DNA of 5,508 bases, taken from positions 1 to 5,508 of the forward strand of contig JAUZQA010000298.1 of NCBI GenBank assembly GCA_030705665.1, written 5' to 3'. The notes below the pieces were generated by a model, which did no database searches, had not been told where the DNA came from, and saw only the letters and a list, made by a program, of their open reading frames with translations. Every line of letters begins with the position of its first letter. Positions within the stretch are counted from its first letter, which is position 1. Both the position numbers and the translations under genes were made by a program. The DNA is from Bacillota bacterium (GTDB taxonomy: Bacteria > Bacillota > Bacilli > Bacillales_B > DSM-18226). Below are positions 1-4,949 of this stretch, one piece after another.

Positions 1-100
1 GCGCTTTGTGTGAATTGGCACCATGTCAATAAATTGACGGTTGCCGGGCTTCATCGGGCACATCCCTCCACCTCTCTTGATAGGCATATCAAGTAAATCC
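1..100 (-). ncRNA. SAM-I (S-box) riboswitch, 3' part cut by window edge
   Basis: Read on the minus strand, this stretch carries the S-box core in order. The P1 5' strand ends in CCTATC, followed by AAGAGAGGTGGAGGGA, then GCCCGATGAAGCCCGGCAACC, a P3 hairpin (GTCAAT/ATTGAC) and the start of P4 (GGTGCCAATTC). These are the conserved blocks of the SAM-I aptamer, which binds S-adenosylmethionine and, in Bacillales, usually causes transcription termination. The 3' strand of P1, the terminator and the controlled gene lie beyond base 1. It is a separate switch from the one ahead of metY, with its own promoter. By B. subtilis synteny the controlled gene may be metN of the methionine ABC transporter, but that is inference. 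Confidence 0.95.
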
Positions 101-149
101 TATATTAATTTAAATTTTCTAAAATCGGTAAATTTGAATTACAAATGCA

Positions 150-178
150 ATCGTATCACGGAAAAAAACAAGTGTCAA
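150..178 (-). promoter_or_regulatory. sigma-A promoter of the left-hand S-box transcript
   Basis: On the minus strand the -35 box TTGACA (178-173, perfect consensus) is separated by 17 bp from the -10 box TACGAT (155-150, four of six). Transcription would start near base 143, about 45 nt ahead of the S-box core. This spacing fits a riboswitch leader. The promoter lies immediately downstream of metY, so the next unit can be transcribed on its own. Confidence 0.75.
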
Positions 179-214
179 TGCTATATCAATAAAATTTTTC
201 TAAAAAAGTGACGA

Positions 215-1525
215 TTAGCAGCCACAAGAATTTAAGCCTGTAGCTGCTTCGATTGCAGCCTCAAGTTCATCAATAATATCTTCCACGTTTTCAATACCAA
301 TTGACAAACGAATTAGATCCTCAGATACACCAGATGCCTTTAAGCCTTCCTCATCTAATTGCTGATGTGTCGTGCTGGCAGGGTGAATAATTAAACTTTT
401 TGAATCACCAACATTGGCAACATGTGCCCATAATTTAATGGAATCAATCAACTTGGCACCAGCTTCTCTGCCGCCCTTAATTCCAAAAATAATCATAGAC
501 CCTGCTCCCTTAGGCAGATATTTCTGTGCTAATTCAAAATCAGGATGTGATTCATGGCCAGGATAGGTAACCCATTCCACAGCTGGATGCTGCTCTAAAA
601 ATTCAACTACTTTTTCAGCATTAGCGACATGTTCTTTCATTCTGACATGAAGAGTTTCAAGACCTAAAGTAAATTGGAATGCACTTTGCGGACTAAGTGC
701 AGGCCCAAGGTCACGCAATAATTGAACACGGGCTTTAATAATAAACGCAGCTGCACCGATGTCTCTTGCATAAACAATATCATGGTAACTGGCATCAGGC
801 TCTGTAAATCCTGGGAATTTAGGAGAATTCCAATCAAAGTTTCCTCCGTCAACAATGATTCCGCCCATTGTCGTGCCATTCCCCAAGAGCCACTTTGTAG
901 CAGAATGGATCACAATGTCTGCACCAAACTCAATTGGACGGCACAAATATGGAGTAGCAAATGTATTGTCAATAATTAATGGAACTCCTGCTTCGTGAGC
1001 GATATCAGCAACTTTTTCAATATCCAATACGTTTAATGCCGGATTCCCAAGCGTTTCCGCGTAAACCGCCTTTGTTTTATCTGTGATTGCCTCTCGGAAG
1101 TTTTCAGGGTCAACTGGGTCAACAAATTTTACATTGATTCCGTATTTAGGGAAAGTCACTGCAAATAAATTATAGGTTCCGCCATAAAGGGTGGATGCTG
1201 CTACAATTTCATCACCTGCTTGGGCAACGTTTAAAATGGTCAGCATAATGGCAGACATACCGCTTGCAGTGGCTAAAGCACCAATACCGCCTTCAAGCAA
1301 TGCGACACGATCCTCAAAAACAGTAACCGTCGGGTTATGAATCCGGGTATATATGTATCCTGGCTCCTTTAATCCAAACAAGTTTGCAGCATGTTCAGTA
1401 TTTTTAAATTGATAGGCATTGTTTTGATAAATTGGAACTGCACGGGCGCCTGTAAGTGGATCAGCCTGCAGACCTCCGTGAACACTTAATGTTTCAAAAC
1501 GGTATTTCTTTTGATCTTCCCCCAT
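215..1525 (-). CDS. metY: O-acetylhomoserine sulfhydrylase (aminocarboxypropyltransferase), MetY
   Basis: This is a cytosolic PLP enzyme of the Cys/Met metabolism family. It makes homocysteine from O-acetyl-L-homoserine and sulfide, a direct-sulfhydrylation route to methionine. Numbered from the start chosen here (436 aa, a normal length), it shows YTR (59-61) followed by N-P-T, ASGMSA near 87-92, the D186-N187 pair that contacts PLP, and SATKW with the Schiff-base lysine K211. The GNGTTMGG stretch after K211 and an insertion typical of the long MetY type separate it from the shorter MetB/MetC enzymes. A reading frame begins 18 bp earlier (1543), but AAGGAG lies inside that extension, 9 nt before the ATG at 1525, so 1525 is the better start. 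An S-box riboswitch precedes it, fitting control by SAM. The C-terminus ends in S-C-G-C, an odd tail. No clear terminator follows the stop. Function is near certain; acetyl rather than succinyl substrate is family inference. Confidence 0.95.
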   Translation of the reverse strand: MGEDQKKYRFETLSVHGGLQADPLTGARAVPIYQNNAYQFKNTEHAANLFGLKEPGYIYTRIHNPTVTVFEDRVALLEGGIGALATASGMSAIMLTILNVAQAGDEIVAASTLYGGTYNLFAVTFPKYGINVKFVDPVDPENFREAITDKTKAVYAETLGNPALNVLDIEKVADIAHEAGVPLIIDNTFATPYLCRPIEFGADIVIHSATKWLLGNGTTMGGIIVDGGNFDWNSPKFPGFTEPDASYHDIVYARDIGAAAFIIKARVQLLRDLGPALSPQSAFQFTLGLETLHVRMKEHVANAEKVVEFLEQHPAVEWVTYPGHESHPDFELAQKYLPKGAGSMIIFGIKGGREAGAKLIDSIKLWAHVANVGDSKSLIIHPASTTHQQLDEEGLKASGVSEDLIRLSIGIENVEDIIDELEAAIEAATGLNSCGC

Positions 1526-1554
1526 TACACTCCACTCCTTCATTCATGACAATC

Positions 1555-1592
1555 AAAAATAAAACCCCCTTTTCTACTAAGAAGAGGGGGTT
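1555..1592 (-). terminator. Regulated intrinsic terminator of the metY S-box
   Basis: On the minus strand AACCCCCT (1592-1585) pairs with AGGGGGTT (1570-1563). The stem is extended inside by TTCT/AGAA across one C-A mismatch, with a four-base TAGT loop. A T-rich tail (TTTTATTTTT, 1564-1555) follows. The left stem shares bases 1586-1585 with the antiterminator helix, and the rest of that helix occupies the terminator loop, so the two structures exclude each other. The metY ribosome site begins about 14 nt further on. Confidence 0.93.
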
Positions 1593-1698
1593 CTCTTCTT
1601 ATCTTTCAGAACATCATGTTCTGCTGGAATTAGCACCGTGCGGATTCACCGGTTGCTGGGCTTCACAGGGCCAGTCCCTCCACCACTCTTGATAAGAA
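1555..1698 (-). ncRNA. SAM-I (S-box) riboswitch controlling metY
   Basis: This is a complete S-box leader on the minus strand. P1 is TTCTTATC (1698-1691) with GATAAGAA (1603-1596). Between them lie AAGAGTGGTGGAGGGA, GAAGCCCAGCAACC, a P3 stem, GGTGCTAATTCC, and the P4 hairpin CAGAAC/GTTCTG followed by TGAAAGATAAG. All are conserved SAM-I blocks. The expression platform is readable: TAAGAAGAG (1601-1593) can pair perfectly with CTCTTCTTA (1586-1578) as antiterminator, and the first strand overlaps P1. The second strand overlaps the terminator stem. SAM binding should hold P1, free the terminator and switch metY off; low SAM should allow readthrough. Confidence 0.97.
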
Positions 1699-1743
1699 TA
1701 TTTATTAGATTTGTCATAATTATTTAAATTATCATTTAAAAAA

Positions 1744-1772
1744 ATTTTATCCCATTAATCATATCGAGTCAA
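1744..1772 (-). promoter_or_regulatory. sigma-A promoter of the metY S-box transcript
   Basis: On the minus strand -35 TTGACT (1772-1767, five of six) and -10 TAAAAT (1749-1744, five of six) are separated by 17 bp. The expected start near 1737 leaves about 40 nt before P1 of the riboswitch. The -35 box begins only 7 bp after the yusD stop codon, so the promoter is packed directly against the end of the upstream gene. Confidence 0.8.
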
Positions 1773-1779
1773 TAAGATT

Positions 1780-2133
1780 TTAGCTAATTTTCGCCATTTT
1801 TTTCTCAGTTTTTCCGAGGTAAAAAAAAGACTCCAGCAATAAGATCGTTCTAAATGGTGCGGAACATTGCAAATCCCCATTCATTAGAAGCGTTCTAAAC
1901 TTTTCCCTTCCTGAAATTAAAGCTTTTACACTCTCCTTTTCACCATGAATGCTGAATTTATTTTCAGCGTTGCACAACTGCTCCGAGGTACAAACCTCGC
2001 CTTTTTTTAACGATAGAGAGATCATTTCATCCTTCACGATAAATTCAATTGTTAACACTGTGTCTTCAATTAAGGTAAGAACATGTTTTCGTTCATTTAT
2101 TGATTGGATATATGCTTGAACGGTCTCGATCAT
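1780..2133 (-). CDS. yusD: YusD-like protein, probable SCP2-type fold
   Basis: This 117-residue soluble protein has no signal peptide or membrane segment. It starts with a helical N-terminus, has alternating strands (about 17-45), then a G-E-K-E-S-V segment (about 64-69), the ISGREKF turn (73-79), and a hydrophobic helix at the end (about 92-106). That order resembles the small SCP2 sterol-carrier-like fold, which in other proteins holds a lipid or other hydrophobic ligand. This is a fold impression, not proof, and the ligand is unknown. The name rests mainly on position: it follows yusE and precedes the methionine genes. I chose the ATG at 2133 because GGAG lies 8 nt upstream; a GTG at 2142 in the same frame sits within that ribosome-site region. 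No terminator separates it from the metY promoter, so some of its transcripts may enter the S-box leader. It has three cysteines (48, 54, 90) with no obvious metal motif. Confidence 0.75.
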   Translation of the reverse strand: MIETVQAYIQSINERKHVLTLIEDTVLTIEFIVKDEMISLSLKKGEVCTSEQLCNAENKFSIHGEKESVKALISGREKFRTLLMNGDLQCSAPFRTILLLESFFYLGKTEKKMAKIS

Positions 2134-2149
2134 TTTCACCACTCCGGTT

Positions 2150-2170
2150 TATATGGCTTTAATCCATATA
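2150..2170 (-). repeat. Inverted repeat just upstream of the yusD ribosome site
   Basis: TATATGG (2170-2164 on the minus strand) and CCATATA (2156-2150) form a perfect 7-bp inverted repeat around a 7-nt spacer. It ends a few bases before the GGAG of yusD. It could be an operator half-site pair, a leader hairpin that affects initiation, or chance in AT-rich DNA. No T tract follows, so it is not a terminator. Confidence 0.35.
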
Positions 2171-2211
2171 TTCCTTCAATTGTTTCAAATTCCTTTTAAA
2201 AACGTTCGACA

Positions 2212-2240
2212 TTAATAGTTGTTTAGTAAAAGTTTGTCGA
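2212..2240 (-). promoter_or_regulatory. Candidate sigma-A promoter for yusD
   Basis: In the 112-bp gap between yusE and yusD the minus strand has TCGACA (2240-2235, five of six to the -35 consensus), a 17-bp spacer and TATTAA (2217-2212, four of six). A start near 2205 would give a leader of about 70 nt containing the inverted repeat at 2150-2170. The -10 is imperfect, so yusD may instead depend on readthrough from yusF-yusE, after which no terminator is visible. Confidence 0.4.
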
Positions 2241-2245
2241 TGTTT

Positions 2246-2545
2246 TTATTGATTTATTTTTTCAAGCAAAAAAGGAACTGAGTGAAAGGCATAAATTTTG
2301 TCACGAATACGGCCGTCTTTAAGAAGCACCAAGCATGGGACACTTTCAATTTCCAATTTGATTGCAAGATCTGGGTAGAAATTCAGATTGATCATCCCTA
2401 TTTCGCTTGGAATCATTTCGCCTGCAACCCGAAGCATTTTAGATGCAAGCTGACATGTGCCGCATAAAGGTGTATAAAAGTAAACAATTCCTGTTAATTT
2501 CTTTGTAAAAATAGATTCGAGATCTTCCTTATTCCATTCCTTCAT
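2246..2545 (-). CDS. yusE: Thioredoxin-like protein YusE
   Basis: This is a 99-residue cytosolic thioredoxin-fold protein. Strand IVYFYTPLCGTC carries the redox pair C28-G-T-C31. The following helix is LASKMLRV, and the cis-proline loop is SVP (P70), directly followed by a third cysteine, C71, then LVLLKDG. Classical thioredoxin has WCGPC; this CGTC version and the lack of Trp ahead of it mark a divergent family member, so the substrate is unknown. Thiol-disulfide exchange is the likely chemistry. The ATG lies 7 nt after the yusF stop and has only a weak ribosome site (GAG inside the yusF end), which suggests translation coupled to yusF. The name comes from sequence type plus position between yusF and yusD. 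Confidence 0.88.
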   Translation of the reverse strand: MKEWNKEDLESIFTKKLTGIVYFYTPLCGTCQLASKMLRVAGEMIPSEIGMINLNFYPDLAIKLEIESVPCLVLLKDGRIRDKIYAFHSVPFLLEKINQ

Positions 2546-2552
2546 TGTTTTT

Positions 2553-2909
2553 TCAGCTCATTTCTAAATACTCTTTATGGACATCAATATTTGCACTCAA
2601 GAGAACAGTAGCCAAATGTTTTTTTGGAGCAGTTGCTACTTCTCGGTACATTTTATCGATATATAGATGCTCTGCTTCAGGTAATTCTCTTTTAAAATGC
2701 TTACGAAGCTTTTCCCCGGCCTCATCAGCATCGGCAAGAATGTAAACCTGTCTATTTTCGAGCATCTCAACCAACTCATCGAGTTTAGTCAAGCTGATCG
2801 TACCATTCGTGCAGATAATTTCTATTGGTTCCTTTATAATGGTTTCAACTTTTTTCTTATCAGATCTTCCCTCGACAATAATTACCTTGTCTGCCAATAC
2901 TTCGTTCAT
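2553..2909 (-). CDS. yusF: Small Toprim-domain protein YusF
   Basis: This 118-residue protein is essentially one Toprim domain, the metal-binding fold of primases, topoisomerases and RNase M5. Motif 1 is IIVEGRSDKKKV with the conserved glutamate E13; motif 2 is ILADADEAGEKLRK with the acidic pair D60 and D62. The segment ICTNGTIS (32-39) between them is typical of the small primase-like Toprim proteins of Bacillales. These residues bind Mg2+ and would support phosphodiester or phosphoryl transfer, but the substrate is not known. It resembles the N-terminal part of RNase M5 (5S rRNA maturase) without that enzyme's C-terminal domain, so it should not be called RNase M5. AGGTGAT lies 7 to 9 nt before the ATG. 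It probably forms an operon with yusE. Confidence 0.9.
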   Translation of the reverse strand: MNEVLADKVIIVEGRSDKKKVETIIKEPIEIICTNGTISLTKLDELVEMLENRQVYILADADEAGEKLRKHFKRELPEAEHLYIDKMYREVATAPKKHLATVLLSANIDVHKEYLEMS

Positions 2910-2922
2910 GCAAAATCACCTA

Positions 2923-2982
2923 TTAATTATGAAGTTGTGGAGCTACAGTATTATATTCTTTTTTTGGCTTTAACGTGTCCAT
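2923..2982 (-). other. Possible very small ORF in the yusG-yusF gap (doubtful)
   Basis: A minus-strand frame ends at TAA (2925-2923). It can begin at ATG 2982 (19 aa), ATG 2994 (23 aa) or TTG 3024 (33 aa). The product would be hydrophilic and Lys-rich (DTLKPKKEYN in the middle). None of the starts has a recognisable ribosome site. The two upstream starts overlap the candidate yusF promoter, so only the shortest form could be on that transcript. It may be a leader peptide, a gene remnant or chance. Confidence 0.15.
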
Positions 2983-2995
2983 TTCTTTTACCATT

Positions 2996-3024
2996 ACTAT
3001 AACATCATTAGGTGATTGCCTCAA
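2996..3024 (-). promoter_or_regulatory. Candidate sigma-A promoter for yusF-yusE
   Basis: On the minus strand -35 TTGAGG (3024-3019, four of six) and -10 TATAGT (3001-2996, five of six) are separated by 17 bp. A start near 2989 gives a leader of about 80 nt to yusF. A perfect TATAAT at 2955-2950 also exists but lacks a properly spaced -35. Confidence 0.5.
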
Positions 3025-3050
3025 TTTTCAGAATTTAATTTAATAATATT

Positions 3051-3290
3051 TTAGCACCATCCGCCATCATCACAGTCAGTATATTTAGGATCTGTCTTTC
3101 CCGGTACAGAGACATTTTGAAAAATTTTCTGTTGATCGACTTCAAAATGATGATCCAACCTATAGTTGATTTCGTTTGTAAGCTGTATTTTTCCAATCGG
3201 TGAGTCTCCTAAAAATAATTGGATTTCCCCATTTTTTAATTTTCCCACTACACGGTCTGTGACATCGATTTTCTTTTGTGATAAAGTCAT
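3051..3290 (-). CDS. yusG: YusG, DUF2553 family small protein
   Basis: This 79-residue soluble protein has unknown function. The body (about 8-48) alternates short strands (DVTDRVVGKLKNGEIQLF, then IGKIQL), and the C-terminus is T-D-C-D-D-G-G-W-C with C73 and C79. I recognise this Cys/Gly/Trp tail together with the DVTDRV start as the YusG/DUF2553 family of Bacillaceae; a metal-binding or thiol role for the tail is only a guess. I chose the ATG at 3290 because AGAAAGG sits about 9 nt upstream. The frame stays open to 3437, but that extension would run through the terminator of the upstream gene and across its end, so it is not real. No convincing promoter is visible in the roughly 45 bp between that terminator and the start. 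Confidence 0.85.
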   Translation of the reverse strand: MTLSQKKIDVTDRVVGKLKNGEIQLFLGDSPIGKIQLTNEINYRLDHHFEVDQQKIFQNVSVPGKTDPKYTDCDDGGWC

Positions 3291-3333
3291 TGTTTTCAAC
3301 CTTTCTTTGGTGTATTTTTTGCATAGTTTGTCC

Positions 3334-3377
3334 AAAAGAAAAGAAAGAAAACGTCTTGGTTGAATCCAAGACGTTTT
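3334..3377 (-). terminator. Rho-independent terminator of the DUF2231 gene
   Basis: AAAACGTCTTGG (3348-3359) and CCAAGACGTTTT (3366-3377) form a perfect 12-bp stem with a 6-nt loop. Read on the minus strand, the stem is followed by a long T-rich tail (3351 down to about 3334) with single C interruptions. It begins 8 bp after the DUF2231 stop codon. It should isolate yusG from that gene. Confidence 0.9.
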
Positions 3378-3384
3378 CTTTAAA

Positions 3385-3867
3385 TTAATCATTGTTATGA
3401 AAATTTCCTGGTTTTGGAGGATTGACATATTTACCATTCATTTTTACTCCAACACCTTGATCATAGACCATTTTCCCGCCAAAATACCCAACCGACAGGA
3501 CACTTACAGTGCACAATAAGGAAAGAATACAATACACAGCCAATGAGAACCTGAGGAACTCTTTCTTTTTATACATAAAGAAAAGCCTTACTGCCGCAAC
3601 AATAAACGCGAGGATCGTGGTCAAATCGGCTAATTGTTCATGGTAATGGAATACATTGGTATTGCCCCTGGCATCTTCCTCAGGGCCTGTCCCAACCGCA
3701 AGCCACGCACTTAAAAAAGCAAGCACCCAAAGCCAAAAACCTTGCTTTGGTGATACCTTTCTTTTCGTAATCATTAACAAAAAGTCATAGATGGTCGCAA
3801 TAATGATGATAGCAATTGGAAAATGGACCATAATCGGATGAATATGTGAGAACACTTCTTGAAACAT
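3385..3867 (-). CDS. DUF2231 family membrane protein
   Basis: This 160-residue integral membrane protein has four predicted helices, at about 11-33, 43-60, 81-99 and 105-128. The N-terminal signature H8-x-H10-P-x-x-x-H15-F-P is the hallmark of DUF2231. Further conserved-looking residues are the loop GPEEDARGN (61-69), H74/H76-E77 before helix 3, and GYFGGKMVYDQGVGV (127-141) after helix 4. Clustered histidines near the membrane could bind heme or a metal, but no function is established. The C-terminal tail is Pro/Asn-rich and hydrophilic. The frame opens at GTG 3876, but AAAGGAG directly abuts that codon and is 8 nt from ATG 3867, so 3867 is chosen. It has its own terminator and a long upstream region with a Fur-box-like site. 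I do not recall this gene between yusG and gcvH in B. subtilis, so it may be an accessory insertion. Confidence 0.85.
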   Translation of the reverse strand: MFQEVFSHIHPIMVHFPIAIIIIATIYDFLLMITKRKVSPKQGFWLWVLAFLSAWLAVGTGPEEDARGNTNVFHYHEQLADLTTILAFIVAAVRLFFMYKKKEFLRFSLAVYCILSLLCTVSVLSVGYFGGKMVYDQGVGVKMNGKYVNPPKPGNFHNND

Positions 3868-3945
3868 AAATGACACTCCTTTTAAACAGCATGTACTACT
3901 AACATTATCATTGTATTTTTAAAAAACTCTTAAACCACCAAAAAT

Positions 3946-3964
3946 AAAAATAATTCTTATTATC
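3946..3964 (-). promoter_or_regulatory. Fur-box-like site upstream of the DUF2231 gene
   Basis: On the minus strand the 19-mer beginning GATAATAAGAATTAT matches the classical Fur consensus GATAATGATAATCATTATC at 14 of 19 positions. It lies about 80 bp before the DUF2231 start. The region is very AT-rich, which raises the chance of a random match, and no well-spaced promoter overlaps it. Confidence 0.2.
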
Positions 3965-4065
3965 TCCTTGAAATTTTCTTCTGTCCAAACGGAACAAAAA
4001 TGAATTTTTACGCATGAGAAAGATTAAACAAACATACTCTCATTTGGAATTGAATTTTTTTCATT

Positions 4066-4095
4066 TTGGAAATCCTTGAATCATCAGCTTAGAAT
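4066..4095 (+). promoter_or_regulatory. Candidate sigma-A promoter of the plus-strand orphan gene
   Basis: TTGGAA (4066-4071, four of six) and TAGAAT (4090-4095, five of six) are separated by 18 bp. Transcription would start around 4102, shortly before the AAGGG ribosome site at about 4107. The leader would be under 20 nt. Confidence 0.4.
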
Positions 4096-4119
4096 CTATT
4101 CGCAAAAAGGGTGAAGCGC

Positions 4120-4527
4120 GTGAATAATAAAGAGTTTAATAATTGGAAGGATAGAAAATCCTGGTTGCTGGATCTGCCTCCAAATGTTTTAGCCAAATCT
4201 TCGGCTCCTAGCACTTTCACAAATTTTATATTTTTTACAGGAAGTTTCACCAGTTTCTTAAATAAGCATCACATTCCAGATCGGAAGGAGGCGATTATGC
4301 TGAGAAAATTGGTAAATGACGGATATAAGTTAGACGAAAACGATGTATTAGACTGGTATAGGAATACTGTTTTTAGCAATTTTGATTTAGGATTCGCACA
4401 TAGTACAGATCAAATGAAGGTGGATGCCAATTGTTTGGATGTAAAAATTAATTTGTACAGATTTAAAGATTGCAGCCAATTCAAAGCGTTTTTAGAATCA
4501 ACGATTATTTTTGTTAATGCCTTATGA
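4120..4527 (+). CDS. Hypothetical protein, unrecognised
   Basis: This is the only plus-strand gene here, 135 residues, and I do not recognise its family. It has no signal peptide or long membrane helix. The N-terminus is polar and Asn/Lys-rich with N-W-K-D-R-K. It then has LLDLPPNVLAK (16-26), a Phe-rich stretch (FTNFIFFTGSFTSF, 33-46), a charged helix-like part around DRKEAIMLRKLVNDG, then DVLDWY and a C-terminal part with two cysteines (C105, C118). The likely start is GTG 4120, because AAGGG is 8 to 9 nt upstream; an in-frame GTG at 4111 overlaps that site. Its TGA ends just where the gcvH terminator begins, so the two genes converge with no spare DNA. A frame of 408 bp opposite no other gene, plus a plausible promoter and ribosome site, argues that it is real. 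Confidence 0.65.
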   Translation: MNNKEFNNWKDRKSWLLDLPPNVLAKSSAPSTFTNFIFFTGSFTSFLNKHHIPDRKEAIMLRKLVNDGYKLDENDVLDWYRNTVFSNFDLGFAHSTDQMKVDANCLDVKINLYRFKDCSQFKAFLESTIIFVNAL

Positions 4528-4553
4528 AAAAAGAACAGCATAGCAGCTGTTCT
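4526..4553 (-). terminator. Rho-independent terminator of gcvH
   Basis: On the minus strand AGAACAGC (4553-4546) and GCTGTTCT (4539-4532) form a perfect 8-bp stem with a 6-nt loop, followed by a run of T (4532-4527). It begins 12 bp after the gcvH stop. In the plus direction no T tract follows, so it would not terminate the convergent gene efficiently. Confidence 0.9.
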
Positions 4554-4565
4554 CTAGGATGCAGA

Positions 4566-4949
4566 TTAATCTTCTTTAGTCATTTCTTCATACTGTTCTG
4601 GTGTTAACAGTTTATCGACTTCACCAAGGTCTGTAGGCTCAATTACAATCATCCAAGCCTTTTCGTAAGGAGACTCATTAACAAATTCAGGACTATCATT
4701 TAAATCTTCATTTACTTCGGTAATCTTCCCGCTTACAGGAGCATAAAGTTCTGAAACAGTTTTAACAGATTCAACACTGCCAAACGGTTCATCAGCTGTT
4801 ACTTCTGTGCCAACTTCAGGAAGCTCAACAAAAACGATATCACCTAGTTCTGATTGAGCAAATTCCGTAATCCCAACTCTTACTTTCTCACCTTCTACTT
4901 TTACCCACTCATGCTCTTCAGAATAACGTAAATCTTTTGGTGTACTCAT
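4566..4949 (-). CDS. gcvH: Glycine cleavage system H protein
   Basis: This 127-residue lipoyl carrier is full length for the family. The lipoyl-type beta barrel is complete: [13 protein letters not shown] (8-20), [23 protein letters not shown] (25-47), and the lipoylation hairpin [15 protein letters not shown] with the modified lysine K63. The C-terminal part has [17 protein letters not shown] and a short helix. H protein shuttles the aminomethyl group between the P, T and L proteins of glycine cleavage. In B. subtilis it is also the intermediate carrier from which LipL transfers octanoyl groups to the other lipoyl enzymes, so a stand-alone gene away from gcvT-gcvP is expected. GGAGGG lies 7 nt before the ATG. 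No promoter I would defend is visible in the 162-bp gap before it. Confidence 0.98.
   Translation of the reverse strand: MSTPKDLRYSEEHEWVKVEGEKVRVGITEFAQSELGDIVFVELPEVGTEVTADEPFGSVESVKTVSELYAPVSGKITEVNEDLNDSPEFVNESPYEKAWMIVIEPTDLGEVDKLLTPEQYEEMTKED

Noticed and set aside
664..979. Open frames overlapping the middle of metY in other frames on both strands
   Set aside because: They lie wholly within a strongly supported enzyme gene, lack ribosome sites and have low-complexity, unlikely products.
2950..2955. Perfect TATAAT on the minus strand before yusF
   Set aside because: The nearest -35-like hexamer (TGGACA) is 20 bp away, too far; the TTGAGG/TATAGT pair with 17 bp is better.
2282..3002. 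Plus-strand open frames opposite yusE and yusF
   Set aside because: They are antisense to genes with clear CxxC and Toprim motifs and have no promoter or ribosome site.
3291..3437. N-terminal extension of yusG
   Set aside because: It would run through the terminator of the upstream gene and into that gene's end; a good ribosome site precedes ATG 3290.
4014..4043. ATGAGA ... TCTCAT inverted repeat in the spacer before the orphan gene
   Set aside because: Six bases 18 nt apart in AT-rich DNA is expected by chance.
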